DNA of 5,683 nucleotides from CAZBEJ01 sp964521305 (lineage in GTDB: Bacteria; Patescibacteriota; Microgenomatia; UBA1406; GWC2-37-13), in contig CAZFQZ010000043.1 of assembly GCA_964521305.1 (NCBI GenBank), positions 1-5,683 on the forward strand, in the 5' to 3' direction. Numbering within the stretch: the stretch's first letter is position 1; every line of letters begins with the position of its first letter. The position numbers and the translations under genes are program-made. Below the pieces are notes generated by a model. The model did no database searches. It had not been told where the DNA came from and saw only the letters and a program-made list of their open reading frames with translations. Shown one piece after another: positions 1-5,403 of the stretch.

Positions 1-24
1 ATTAGAAATTGGATATTAGAAATT
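1..24. repeat. Short tandem repeat at the 3' end of rfbB
   Basis: ATTAGAAATT occurs at 1-10 and again at 15-24, a 14-base period with an exact 10-base match. The second copy runs into the rfbB stop codon. The repeat may continue beyond the window edge. No terminator hairpin is visible in the 22 bases available. Confidence 0.5.
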
Positions 25-1030
25 ACTTTTGGTACTGTTTCTTGTAGTATTCCTGGTATTCGCCTGTTTTGATCCGTTTCCACCAGTCCTGATTGTTTTT
101 GTACCATTCGACTGTTTCAGAGAGAGCGGTATTGAAATCATGTTTCGGCTCCCATCCGAGTTCGTTTTTGATCGTTGACCAGTCGATTGCATACCGTCTG
201 TCATGCCCGGGACGATCCTTGACATACTCTATCATGGATTCGTCTTTGCCCATGTTTTTCAGGATTCGCTTGATAACTTCAATATTAGAGATATCATTGC
301 TCAGGCCGCCGATCAAATACGTTTTTCCCACGGTGCCCTTATTGAGAATAAGATCGATCGCTTCACAGTGATCGTCAACGTACAGCCAATCCCTGACGTA
401 GAGTCCGTCACCATACACGGGGATTTTTTTGTTTTCAATCAGGTTGGTAATAGCAAGAGGAATGAATTTTTCCGGAAATTGATACGGACCGAAATTATTC
501 GAGCAGTTGGAAATGGTGACAGGCAGGCCGTATGTTTCATGATATGCTTTTACCAGATGATCTGACGCTGCTTTTGATGCCGAGTAGGGGCTTCGGGGAT
601 TATACGGAGTAGCATCAGTAAATTTATCCTTGGTGAGCTCCAGTGCGCCGAACACTTCATCGGTCGAAATATGGTGGAAGCGTTTGTTGCCGTTTTTTAA
701 CGCGGCCTCCAACAAGATATAAGTGCCTTCTATATTTGTTTTAATGAAAGGTGTCGGATCCTGGATGGACCGGTCCACATGGCTTTCTGCTGCGAAGTGG
801 ACCACCGTATCAACGTTTTTCATAAGTGAATTGACAAGACTTGCGTCACAGATGTCACCTTTTACAAATGAGTAGTTCTGGTTCTTTTCTATTGATTTGA
901 GGTTCTCCAGGTTGCTCGCATACGTGAGTTTGTCCAGATTGACAATTGAGTCTTCAGGATGCTGTTTAAGCCAGTAAAGGATAAAATTGGAGCCGATGAA
1001 ACCAACGCCTCCTGTTACAAGAAGTTTCAT
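23..1030 (-). CDS. rfbB: dTDP-glucose 4,6-dehydratase (RfbB/RmlB)
   Basis: Cytosolic NAD-dependent enzyme that converts dTDP-glucose to dTDP-4-keto-6-deoxy-glucose, the second step toward dTDP-rhamnose and other deoxysugars for surface polysaccharide. The 335-residue product has the usual family length and is an extended short-chain dehydrogenase. It shows the N-terminal Rossmann loop GGVGFIG (residues 7-13), HFAAESHVDRSI (78-89), the catalytic TDE triad (123-125), and the Tyr-x-x-x-Lys pair Y149/K153 in SPYSASKA. It also has NNFGPYQFPEKFIP (178-191) and the C-terminal DRPGHDRRYAID block (272-283). These motifs separate it from UDP-glucose 4-epimerase. The ATG lies 12 bases after the miaB stop, with no Shine-Dalgarno sequence and a TACAAT box 6 bases upstream. 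It is last in the minus-strand cluster. rmlA, rmlC and rmlD are not in the window and may lie beyond the left edge. Confidence 0.96.
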   Translation of the reverse strand: MKLLVTGGVGFIGSNFILYWLKQHPEDSIVNLDKLTYASNLENLKSIEKNQNYSFVKGDICDASLVNSLMKNVDTVVHFAAESHVDRSIQDPTPFIKTNIEGTYILLEAALKNGNKRFHHISTDEVFGALELTKDKFTDATPYNPRSPYSASKAASDHLVKAYHETYGLPVTISNCSNNFGPYQFPEKFIPLAITNLIENKKIPVYGDGLYVRDWLYVDDHCEAIDLILNKGTVGKTYLIGGLSNDISNIEVIKRILKNMGKDESMIEYVKDRPGHDRRYAIDWSTIKNELGWEPKHDFNTALSETVEWYKNNQDWWKRIKTGEYQEYYKKQYQK

Positions 1031-1036
1031 AAATCA

Positions 1037-1045
1037 ATTGTATCA
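1037..1045 (-). promoter_or_regulatory. Extended -10 box before rfbB, overlapping the miaB stop codon
   Basis: The minus strand reads TGATACAAT (1045-1037), an extended -10 element whose TGA is also the stop codon of miaB. It ends six bases before the rfbB ATG at 1030. A weak -35 match, GTGAAA (1066-1061), lies 18 bases upstream within miaB. The geometry predicts a leaderless rfbB transcript and some independence from the upstream operon. Confidence 0.45.
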
Positions 1046-2290
1046 CACCAATATATGCTTTTTCACGTGGGGTTTGTTGACCAAATCTTCAAGGATCTGC
1101 CACCGTCTCTTTTTTATCTCGTACGGTATGTCGTCGTTCAGTACCTTGGTTGCCGCGGTCCCGAATCGGGGAGAATACATGGATACGAACGCAATTTGAT
1201 AGCCAACCTGTTTGCATAAGGTTACGGTATTTTTGAACTCTTCATCAGTTTCGCCGCAAAAACCAACAATGATATCAGTTGTAAATCTTATATTTGGTAT
1301 CTGATTTTTTAATTTCGATATTGTTTTTATGTATTCGTCAGTCGTGTACCATCTGTTCATGCGTTTCAGGACATTGTTGTCTCCGGATTGTACAGGCAGG
1401 TGTATGGTTCTGGTTATGTTTTTATTGCGAGCGATAATATCGATCAATTCATCTGAAAAATCCCAGGGGTTTGATGATATGAAATCGACTTTTTGGAATC
1501 CCATGCGGGCGATTTCCTCTAGAAGCGTGGGAAACATGGTTGGAATCCTGTATCTGCCCAGATGTTTGACGAATGTCGGATTGATTTTCTTCCCGTTGAT
1601 TTTAAAGATTTGATCTGTTAGTTTTGGATTTGATTTTTGAGATTTGATCTTTGAATTTATGAAATATGTTTTATCGATATCTCTCATGACCTGGATGTTT
1701 TTTTCTCCAACCAAAAGGTCAGCGCCGTATGAATTTACATTTTGTCCGAGCAAGGTGATAGTGGAGTATCCTTTGGTTTTCAGTTGCATAGCTTCCTTGA
1801 TGATGTCCTGATATGGTCTGCTGATTTCCCGTCCGCGGGTAAACGGAACGACGCAGAATGTACAGAAATTATTGCAGCCGTTGGAGATTGGAATCCACGC
1901 GTTTTTGTTGTCCTGCCTCACTGGTTCATTGTCAAACCCGACTTCCTCTATTGGCATGAATTCGTCGACTGAAGGCATTAAGGATCGTATCCGCTCCAAA
2001 TATGTTCCGGTTTTATCCCTGAATGCGAGACCGACCATGCAGCCGGTCACGATTATTTTGAACGGTTCCTTTTTATTAAGTCTCTCCGTTTTCAGTTTCG
2101 CCAGGTTGTTGACAAGCCCATATACGCGATTCTCAGCAGATTGCCTAACCATACATGTATTAATCACTACATAATCCGCATCTCTGTATCCTTTTGCCTT
2201 GATCATTCCGCGGCTGTTAAAAGCAGCGTCTATGCGCTCCGAATCAGCTTTGTTCTGTTGACAGCCGAATGTTTTGATGAAGTATTTCAT
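1043..2290 (-). CDS. miaB: tRNA-2-methylthio-N6-isopentenyladenosine synthase MiaB, TRAM-less
   Basis: Radical-SAM methylthiotransferase that adds a methylthio group to i6A at position 37 of tRNAs reading U-starting codons. The N-terminal UPF0004 domain carries the three auxiliary-cluster cysteines C10 (KTFGCQQNKADS), C46 (NTCMVRQSAENR) and C84 (VTGCM). The radical-SAM core has C139, C143 and C146 in CNNFCTFCVVPFTRGRE. Next come LLGQNVNSYG (180-189), typical of MiaB rather than RimO or MtaB, then LPVQSG (298-303), IVGFCGET (341-348) and YSPRFGTAA (372-380). Two oddities: the protein stops at residue 415, right after the radical-SAM domain, so the usual C-terminal TRAM RNA-binding domain is missing; and residues of about 191-252 form an insert much longer than the usual linker, partly encoded by ATCAAATC repeats. 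All six cysteines are present, so activity is plausible. The nearest other possibility is another methylthiotransferase subfamily. Confidence 0.93.
   Translation of the reverse strand: MKYFIKTFGCQQNKADSERIDAAFNSRGMIKAKGYRDADYVVINTCMVRQSAENRVYGLVNNLAKLKTERLNKKEPFKIIVTGCMVGLAFRDKTGTYLERIRSLMPSVDEFMPIEEVGFDNEPVRQDNKNAWIPISNGCNNFCTFCVVPFTRGREISRPYQDIIKEAMQLKTKGYSTITLLGQNVNSYGADLLVGEKNIQVMRDIDKTYFINSKIKSQKSNPKLTDQIFKINGKKINPTFVKHLGRYRIPTMFPTLLEEIARMGFQKVDFISSNPWDFSDELIDIIARNKNITRTIHLPVQSGDNNVLKRMNRWYTTDEYIKTISKLKNQIPNIRFTTDIIVGFCGETDEEFKNTVTLCKQVGYQIAFVSMYSPRFGTAATKVLNDDIPYEIKKRRWQILEDLVNKPHVKKHILV
1606..1650. repeat. ATCAAATC-type repeats inside miaB
   Basis: AGATTTGATCT occurs twice exactly (1606-1616 and 1640-1650), and its core GATTTGAT occurs a third time at 1627-1634. 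Read on the coding strand, these ATCAAATC units fall in frame within miaB and encode Lys/Ile/Asn/Gln-rich residues of about 214-229. They resemble the low-complexity AT-rich repeats that I associate with CPR intergenic DNA. Origin by repeat insertion is an inference. Confidence 0.55.
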
Positions 2291-2299
2291 AAGTCTATT

Positions 2300-2308
2300 A
2301 TTCTATCA
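2300..2308 (-). promoter_or_regulatory. Extended -10 box before miaB
   Basis: The minus strand reads TGATAGAAT (2308-2300), an extended -10 element (TGn plus TAGAAT, five of six matches to TATAAT), ending nine bases before the miaB ATG at 2290. No convincing -35 box is seen, which is tolerable for extended -10 promoters. The predicted transcript would have a leader of about three bases. No Shine-Dalgarno sequence is present in the same gap, so this may be an internal operon promoter. Confidence 0.4.
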
Positions 2309-2321
2309 AATTATGAAGATA

Positions 2322-3389
2322 TTACTTTGAAATAGCATGATTTTTTTTCATCTCGTCTGTGAGGATAATAAATACCAGAAGAAGTACGGCGATGATACCG
2401 AATGCAAGCACTTTTTCCATTTTTTGGAAATACAGACTGGATATGCCGAGAATAAAAGTAACGAGCCAATAGAAAACCGCAATGCGCCGTTTACCCCAGC
2501 CGATTTCAAGAAGCCTGTGGTGCAGATGGCCCCAGTCGGCCTTGAAAATGGATTGATTGTTTTTCAAACGTCGCAGGACGGTATAGGCCGCATCGATCAG
2601 GGGCATGGAAAGAATCATGATCGCAGCTCCGACCTTTCCGAACGACAGAATGGATAAAATGCCGAGAAGAAAGCCTGCTAATGCACCTCCTCCGTATCCC
2701 GGCATGATCTTCTGGGGATAAAAATTAAACGGCAGGAATCCGATATATGCTCCGGCAACGATAAAGGATAATAACATCACTGATTGCACATTGATATCGT
2801 GTGCAACAAACCGCTGGGATAATAAGCCGAGGAATATGGCGGCGATCGCGACAAATCCCGGAAGCTGGCCATCGACACCTTTACTCCAGTTAACCATATT
2901 GGTCGTCCATGTGAGCCAAATGATTGCCAACAAATCCGCATAAACCCAGATGCTGTGCTTGCCTAAAAACTGCAGCGGTATTTTCCAGGTATCGAGCCTG
3001 ACCACACCGCCGAACGGATTGGAAACAAAGGGAATACCAAGGCCGAATCCGATAACCAAAGCAGCTATCAATAAATTGGCGATAAACCGGAGCTTGGGAT
3101 TCATATCCGAATAATCGTCCAGCAATCCGATAATTAAGAGGAAAAAGCTTCCGAGCAAAATGCCGATCATGATTTTATTCAGCGGAATGAGAAGCAGGGA
3201 TACCAGAAGCAAAGAAAGATAAACAGGGAGCCCGCCGGCGCGGGGAATGATACCGGTGTGGGTGTGTGCAGGATGTTTTCGTTTGCGTTTGTCAGTGACC
3301 AAGTGCAATTTTTTTGCCAAGCTTATCGTCGGTATGGTAAGAAGAAAGGAGGTAAACGTGGATAATATAAGAGCGACTGCGTTTTCCAT
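2322..3389 (-). CDS. Glycosyltransferase family 4 polyprenyl-phosphate sugar-1-phosphate transferase (WecA/TagO/MraY-like)
   Basis: Polytopic inner-membrane enzyme. The family transfers a sugar-1-phosphate (often GlcNAc-1-P) from a UDP-sugar to undecaprenyl phosphate, starting a lipid-linked glycan. The 355 residues contain about ten hydrophobic segments. Family landmarks appear in order: cytoplasmic loop RKRKHPAHTHTGIIPRAGG (35-53), the DD pair D91/D92 in GLLDDYSDMNPKLRF, NMVNWSKGVDGQLPG (164-178), FNFYPQKIMPGYGGG (221-235), and the histidine loop DWGHLHHRL (285-293). Loop order and HLHHRL fit WecA/TagO better than MraY. Two acidic sites differ from the family: in N-x-x-N-x-x-D-G-x-D-G the first Asp is K170, and the Asp of the M-G-D motif is Y232. 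The exact sugar and acceptor therefore cannot be assigned. It begins 5 bases after the upstream membrane-protein gene and lies 31 bases before miaB, consistent with co-transcription. rmlB in the same cluster supports a surface-glycan role. Confidence 0.9.
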   Translation of the reverse strand: MENAVALILSTFTSFLLTIPTISLAKKLHLVTDKRKRKHPAHTHTGIIPRAGGLPVYLSLLLVSLLLIPLNKIMIGILLGSFFLLIIGLLDDYSDMNPKLRFIANLLIAALVIGFGLGIPFVSNPFGGVVRLDTWKIPLQFLGKHSIWVYADLLAIIWLTWTTNMVNWSKGVDGQLPGFVAIAAIFLGLLSQRFVAHDINVQSVMLLSFIVAGAYIGFLPFNFYPQKIMPGYGGGALAGFLLGILSILSFGKVGAAIMILSMPLIDAAYTVLRRLKNNQSIFKADWGHLHHRLLEIGWGKRRIAVFYWLVTFILGISSLYFQKMEKVLAFGIIAVLLLVFIILTDEMKKNHAISK

Positions 3390-3394
3390 AATCG

Positions 3395-3700
3395 TCAGGC
3401 TACCAAGAATAATATGCGGATCATAATGAACGTAAACGAAATACAGATGAATACATTCATATATTTCACGACTTTTTTCACGAGTTTATTGTCGTTGAAG
3501 TATTTCCGGTAAACAAAGCTATTGGCGATAAACAGGACATTCATGAGCAAGGGTAGAAGAATAATGAGCCATGAATCCGCAAGTTGGTCCTCACCCAAGG
3601 CGCGTGTGTAAAAAAGCGGAATTTGGGGCGGAAAGGTATTGAACTTCAATCCGAATACGATTGCCATCAAGGCATCGCATCCTAAAAGCAGATAAATCAT
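3395..3700 (-). CDS. Small three-helix membrane protein of unknown function
   Basis: I do not recognise a function. From the ATG at 3700 the product is 101 residues with three hydrophobic segments: about 1-20, 44-63 and 79-100. A conserved-looking extracytoplasmic or loop segment, FPPQIPLFYTRALGEDQLAD (23-42), follows the first helix, and a basic stretch (YRKYFNDNKLVKKVVKY, 64-80) sits between helices two and three. The frame stays open upstream to an ATG at 3820. I prefer 3700 because the extra 40 residues are polar, Arg- and Cys-rich, and overlap a promoter (TTGAGT, 17 bases, TATAAT) whose -10 box ends 6 bases before this ATG. I recall similar PPQIPLFY proteins of about 100 residues from CPR genomes, with some resemblance to DUF1648-type membrane proteins, but cannot confirm that here. 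It leads the minus-strand cluster, 5 bases ahead of the lipid-carrier transferase gene, so a cell-envelope role is a guess from context. Confidence 0.75.
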   Translation of the reverse strand: MIYLLLGCDALMAIVFGLKFNTFPPQIPLFYTRALGEDQLADSWLIILLPLLMNVLFIANSFVYRKYFNDNKLVKKVVKYMNVFICISFTFIMIRILFLVA

Positions 3701-3706
3701 GCATAT

Positions 3707-3735
3707 ATTATATACCGATCGTTGTCCCGACTCAA
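3707..3735 (-). promoter_or_regulatory. Promoter of the minus-strand cluster, predicted leaderless
   Basis: Reading the minus strand, TTGAGT (3735-3730) is followed by a 17-base spacer and a perfect TATAAT (3712-3707). Only six bases separate the -10 box from the ATG at 3700, so transcription should start at or within a base or two of the start codon. This promoter is the main reason for choosing 3700 rather than 3820 as the start of the membrane-protein gene. The -35 box lies inside a 7-bp hairpin (3724-3742), which could allow regulation. Confidence 0.6.
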
Positions 3736-3785
3736 TCGGGGCGCATGAACGGTTATGCCGATTGTCCTGACGAGTCGACGCGCAT
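3721..3785. repeat. Imperfect direct repeat pair upstream of the minus-strand cluster
   Basis: Two copies of about 26 bases (3721-3746 and 3761-3785) share, in the same order, TTGTCC, GAC, TCG and CGCAT, offset by 40 bases at the left and 39 at the right. Each copy is also framed by CCGAT and ATCGG (3715-3719 with 3735-3739; 3758-3762 with 3784-3788). The first copy covers the -35 region of the cluster promoter and the second lies about four helical turns further upstream. It could be a paired regulator site or a decayed repeat. Confidence 0.4.
3724..3742. repeat. 7-bp inverted repeat over the -35 box of the cluster promoter
   Basis: GTCCCGA (3724-3730) pairs with TCGGGGC (3736-3742) around the five-base loop CTCAA, with one G-T pair. 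It spans the TTGAGT -35 box of the minus-strand promoter. No T-run follows on either strand, so a classical Rho-independent terminator is unlikely. It may be an operator or a dispersed hairpin repeat. Confidence 0.5.
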
Positions 3786-3917
3786 CGGTACAATCGATAA
3801 TATCCGCTTGCATTTAGCAAAAACGTTCTCTATTATTTACTCAACATGACATACTAAATCTCTCTTCCGGTAATTCTTCTTAAGTTCGCCATCCGTTATT
3901 AATTTTATTTATTTTCC
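3736..3917. other. Divergent intergenic region between the membrane-protein gene and glyA
   Basis: The left part holds the repeat pair described separately. From about 3790 to 3917 the DNA is AT-rich without a convincing gene. For glyA I see only weak promoter matches, such as TTAAGT (3880-3885) with TTTTAT (3903-3908) 17 bases later, and a T-rich run directly before the ATG. No Shine-Dalgarno sequence precedes glyA. Confidence 0.4.
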
Positions 3918-5243
3918 ATGAAAGACATAAAAATATATAACTTAGTAAAAAAGGAAGAGCAACGGCAGCGTGAAGGCCTAGAACTGATTCCGTCCGAAAA
4001 TTACGCCTCGAGTCAGGTGCGCAGCGTTCTTTCCTCATATTTCGTCAACAAGTACTCCGAAGGCTATCCGAAAAAACGCTATTACGGAGGCAATGAAAAC
4101 GTTGACGACGTGGAACTGATCGCGCAGGAACGGACCAAGAAATTGTTCAACGTTCCGCATGCAAACATCCAGCCGTATTCCGGATCACCCGCAAACTTTG
4201 CGGTTTACATGGCGGTATGCAAACCCGGGGACGTGATCATGGGTCAGGCGCTGACTGCTGGAGGGCATTTAACGCACGGACACAATGTGTCGGCAACCGG
4301 TTTCTTTTTCAAAAGCGTGCCGTACGGCGTAAAACCCCATGCAGGAAAAAATGAAGACCTGTTTGATTTTGACGAGATCAGGAAATTGGTCAAGGAAAAC
4401 AAGCCGCGGTTGATCTGGGTCGGCGGCACTGCGCACCCGCTGATATTCAATTACAAGAAATTCGCAGACATTGCGGATGAAGTTGGCGCGTATCTTGCAG
4501 CTGATATAGCGCATATAGCAGGGTTGATCATCGGAGGTGTGCATCCGTCGCCGGTTCCGTATGCGCACATCGTGACGACGACGACGCATAAGACACTGCG
4601 TGGACCGCGGGGCGGTATGATCATGGTGACAGAAAAAGGGTTAAAAAAAGATCCCGACCTGGCAAAAAAAATAGATAAGGCAGTGTTTCCGGGTTTGCAG
4701 GGCGGACCGCACGACAATACGACTGCAGCAATCGCCATTGCTCTTTATGAAGCAATGCAGCCGTCATTCAAAAAGTACGCGCACCAGATCGTGAAAAACT
4801 CAAAAGTTTTGGCGGAAACCCTGATGAACGGCGGTTTGAAACTGGTAGGGTCCAGGAGCGAAAATCATCTGATGCTGGTTGACCTGTCAACTATCCTTGG
4901 ACCTGGCGGGGGAATATTCGCGCAAAAAGCCCTGGATATGGTCGGGTTGACCATGAACAAGAATACGATTCCGGGAGAGCTGTCATCGCCATTCTACCCG
5001 TCGGGAATCAGGCTTGGAACGCCGGCATCAACGACCCGCGGCATGAAGGAAAAAGAGATGAACTTCATCGGGTCCATCATGCTCAGGACTATTGACCTCA
5101 TCAGGGAATACCGTTTGCCGGGCATCAAGGAGGAACGTGTCGCGTACATCAGGGAGTTCGAGGCAAAGGTGAGTAAGCTTCCTGAAATCAAAAAAATGCG
5201 GCAGGAAGTAAAACGGTTTGCGGTCAAATTCAGGATTCCGTAA
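3918..5243 (+). CDS. glyA: Serine hydroxymethyltransferase (GlyA)
   Basis: Cytosolic PLP enzyme that converts serine and tetrahydrofolate to glycine and 5,10-methylene-tetrahydrofolate, feeding one-carbon metabolism. The 441 residues are slightly longer than the usual 410-430. Visible landmarks are LIPSENYAS (23-31, with the substrate-binding Ser and Glu), NKYSEGYPKKRYYGG (44-58), SGSPANFAVY (88-97), GGHLTHG (115-121), DIAHIAGL (196-203, the Asp that contacts the PLP ring nitrogen and the His), TTTTHKTLRGPRGG (220-233) with the PLP Schiff-base lysine K225, NKNTIP (347-352) and SGIRLGTPASTTRGM (362-376) with the carboxylate-binding Arg. All catalytic positions are intact. Small departures from the common bacterial form include PYSGSPAN where E. 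coli has PHSGSQAN. The start is set by the first in-frame ATG ahead of the conserved N-terminus; there is no Shine-Dalgarno sequence, only T-rich DNA. It is transcribed away from the minus-strand cluster, and a tRNA follows 89 bases downstream. Confidence 0.97.
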   Translation: MKDIKIYNLVKKEEQRQREGLELIPSENYASSQVRSVLSSYFVNKYSEGYPKKRYYGGNENVDDVELIAQERTKKLFNVPHANIQPYSGSPANFAVYMAVCKPGDVIMGQALTAGGHLTHGHNVSATGFFFKSVPYGVKPHAGKNEDLFDFDEIRKLVKENKPRLIWVGGTAHPLIFNYKKFADIADEVGAYLAADIAHIAGLIIGGVHPSPVPYAHIVTTTTHKTLRGPRGGMIMVTEKGLKKDPDLAKKIDKAVFPGLQGGPHDNTTAAIAIALYEAMQPSFKKYAHQIVKNSKVLAETLMNGGLKLVGSRSENHLMLVDLSTILGPGGGIFAQKALDMVGLTMNKNTIPGELSSPFYPSGIRLGTPASTTRGMKEKEMNFIGSIMLRTIDLIREYRLPGIKEERVAYIREFEAKVSKLPEIKKMRQEVKRFAVKFRIP

Positions 5244-5316
5244 TCCAGACAACGTTGCTCAGTTATCCGGATATGCTCCAGGAGGTCTTTGCGTGGTATT
5301 TATTGGCGTGATTTAG

Positions 5317-5322
5317 TACAAT
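5317..5322 (+). promoter_or_regulatory. -10 box for tRNA-Gln
   Basis: TACAAT ends ten bases before the mature 5' end of the tRNA, placing a start about four bases upstream of it. The hexamer is identical to the one before rfbB. No clear -35 box is found at 16-18 bases upstream, so the call rests on the hexamer and its position. Confidence 0.4.
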
Positions 5323-5332
5323 GAAGGTGATT

Positions 5333-5403
5333 TGCCCGGTCGTCTAACGGTAGGACAATAGACTCTGAATCTATTTATCCTCGTTCAAATCGAGGCTGGG
5401 CAG
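5333..5403 (+). tRNA. tRNA-Gln (anticodon CTG)
   Basis: All four arms fold by eye. The 7-bp acceptor is TGCCCGG (5333-5339) with CTGGGCA (5396-5402), including one G-T pair. The D arm is GTCT/GGAC (5342-5345, 5353-5356) with loop AACGGTA. The anticodon stem is ATAGA/TCTAT (5358-5362, 5370-5374) around loop CTCTGAA, giving anticodon CTG at 5365-5367, which reads CAG (Gln). The variable region is TTAT, and the T arm is CCTCG/CGAGG (5379-5383, 5391-5395) with loop TTCAAAT. The U1-A72 pair and discriminator G at 5403 are typical glutamine identity elements. CCA is not encoded (CAA follows), so the 3' end must be completed by a CCA-adding enzyme. A TACAAT box 10 bases upstream suggests its own promoter. 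Confidence 0.96.

Noticed and set aside
203..565. Plus-strand open frame of 120 codons inside rfbB
   Set aside because: It is antisense to a clearly conserved dehydratase gene and shows no motif of its own. Other antisense frames under rfbB, miaB, the transferase and glyA were set aside for the same reason.
1606..1650. CRISPR-like array
   Set aside because: The repeats are 8-11 bases, irregularly spaced, and lie in frame inside miaB.
3724..3742. Rho-independent terminator
   Set aside because: The stem is adequate, but no T-run follows on either strand and it overlaps a -35 box.
3701..3820. 40-residue N-terminal extension of the small membrane protein (start at 3820)
   Set aside because: The extension is polar, rich in Arg and Cys, overlaps a good promoter and a repeat pair, and precedes a natural hydrophobic start at 3700.
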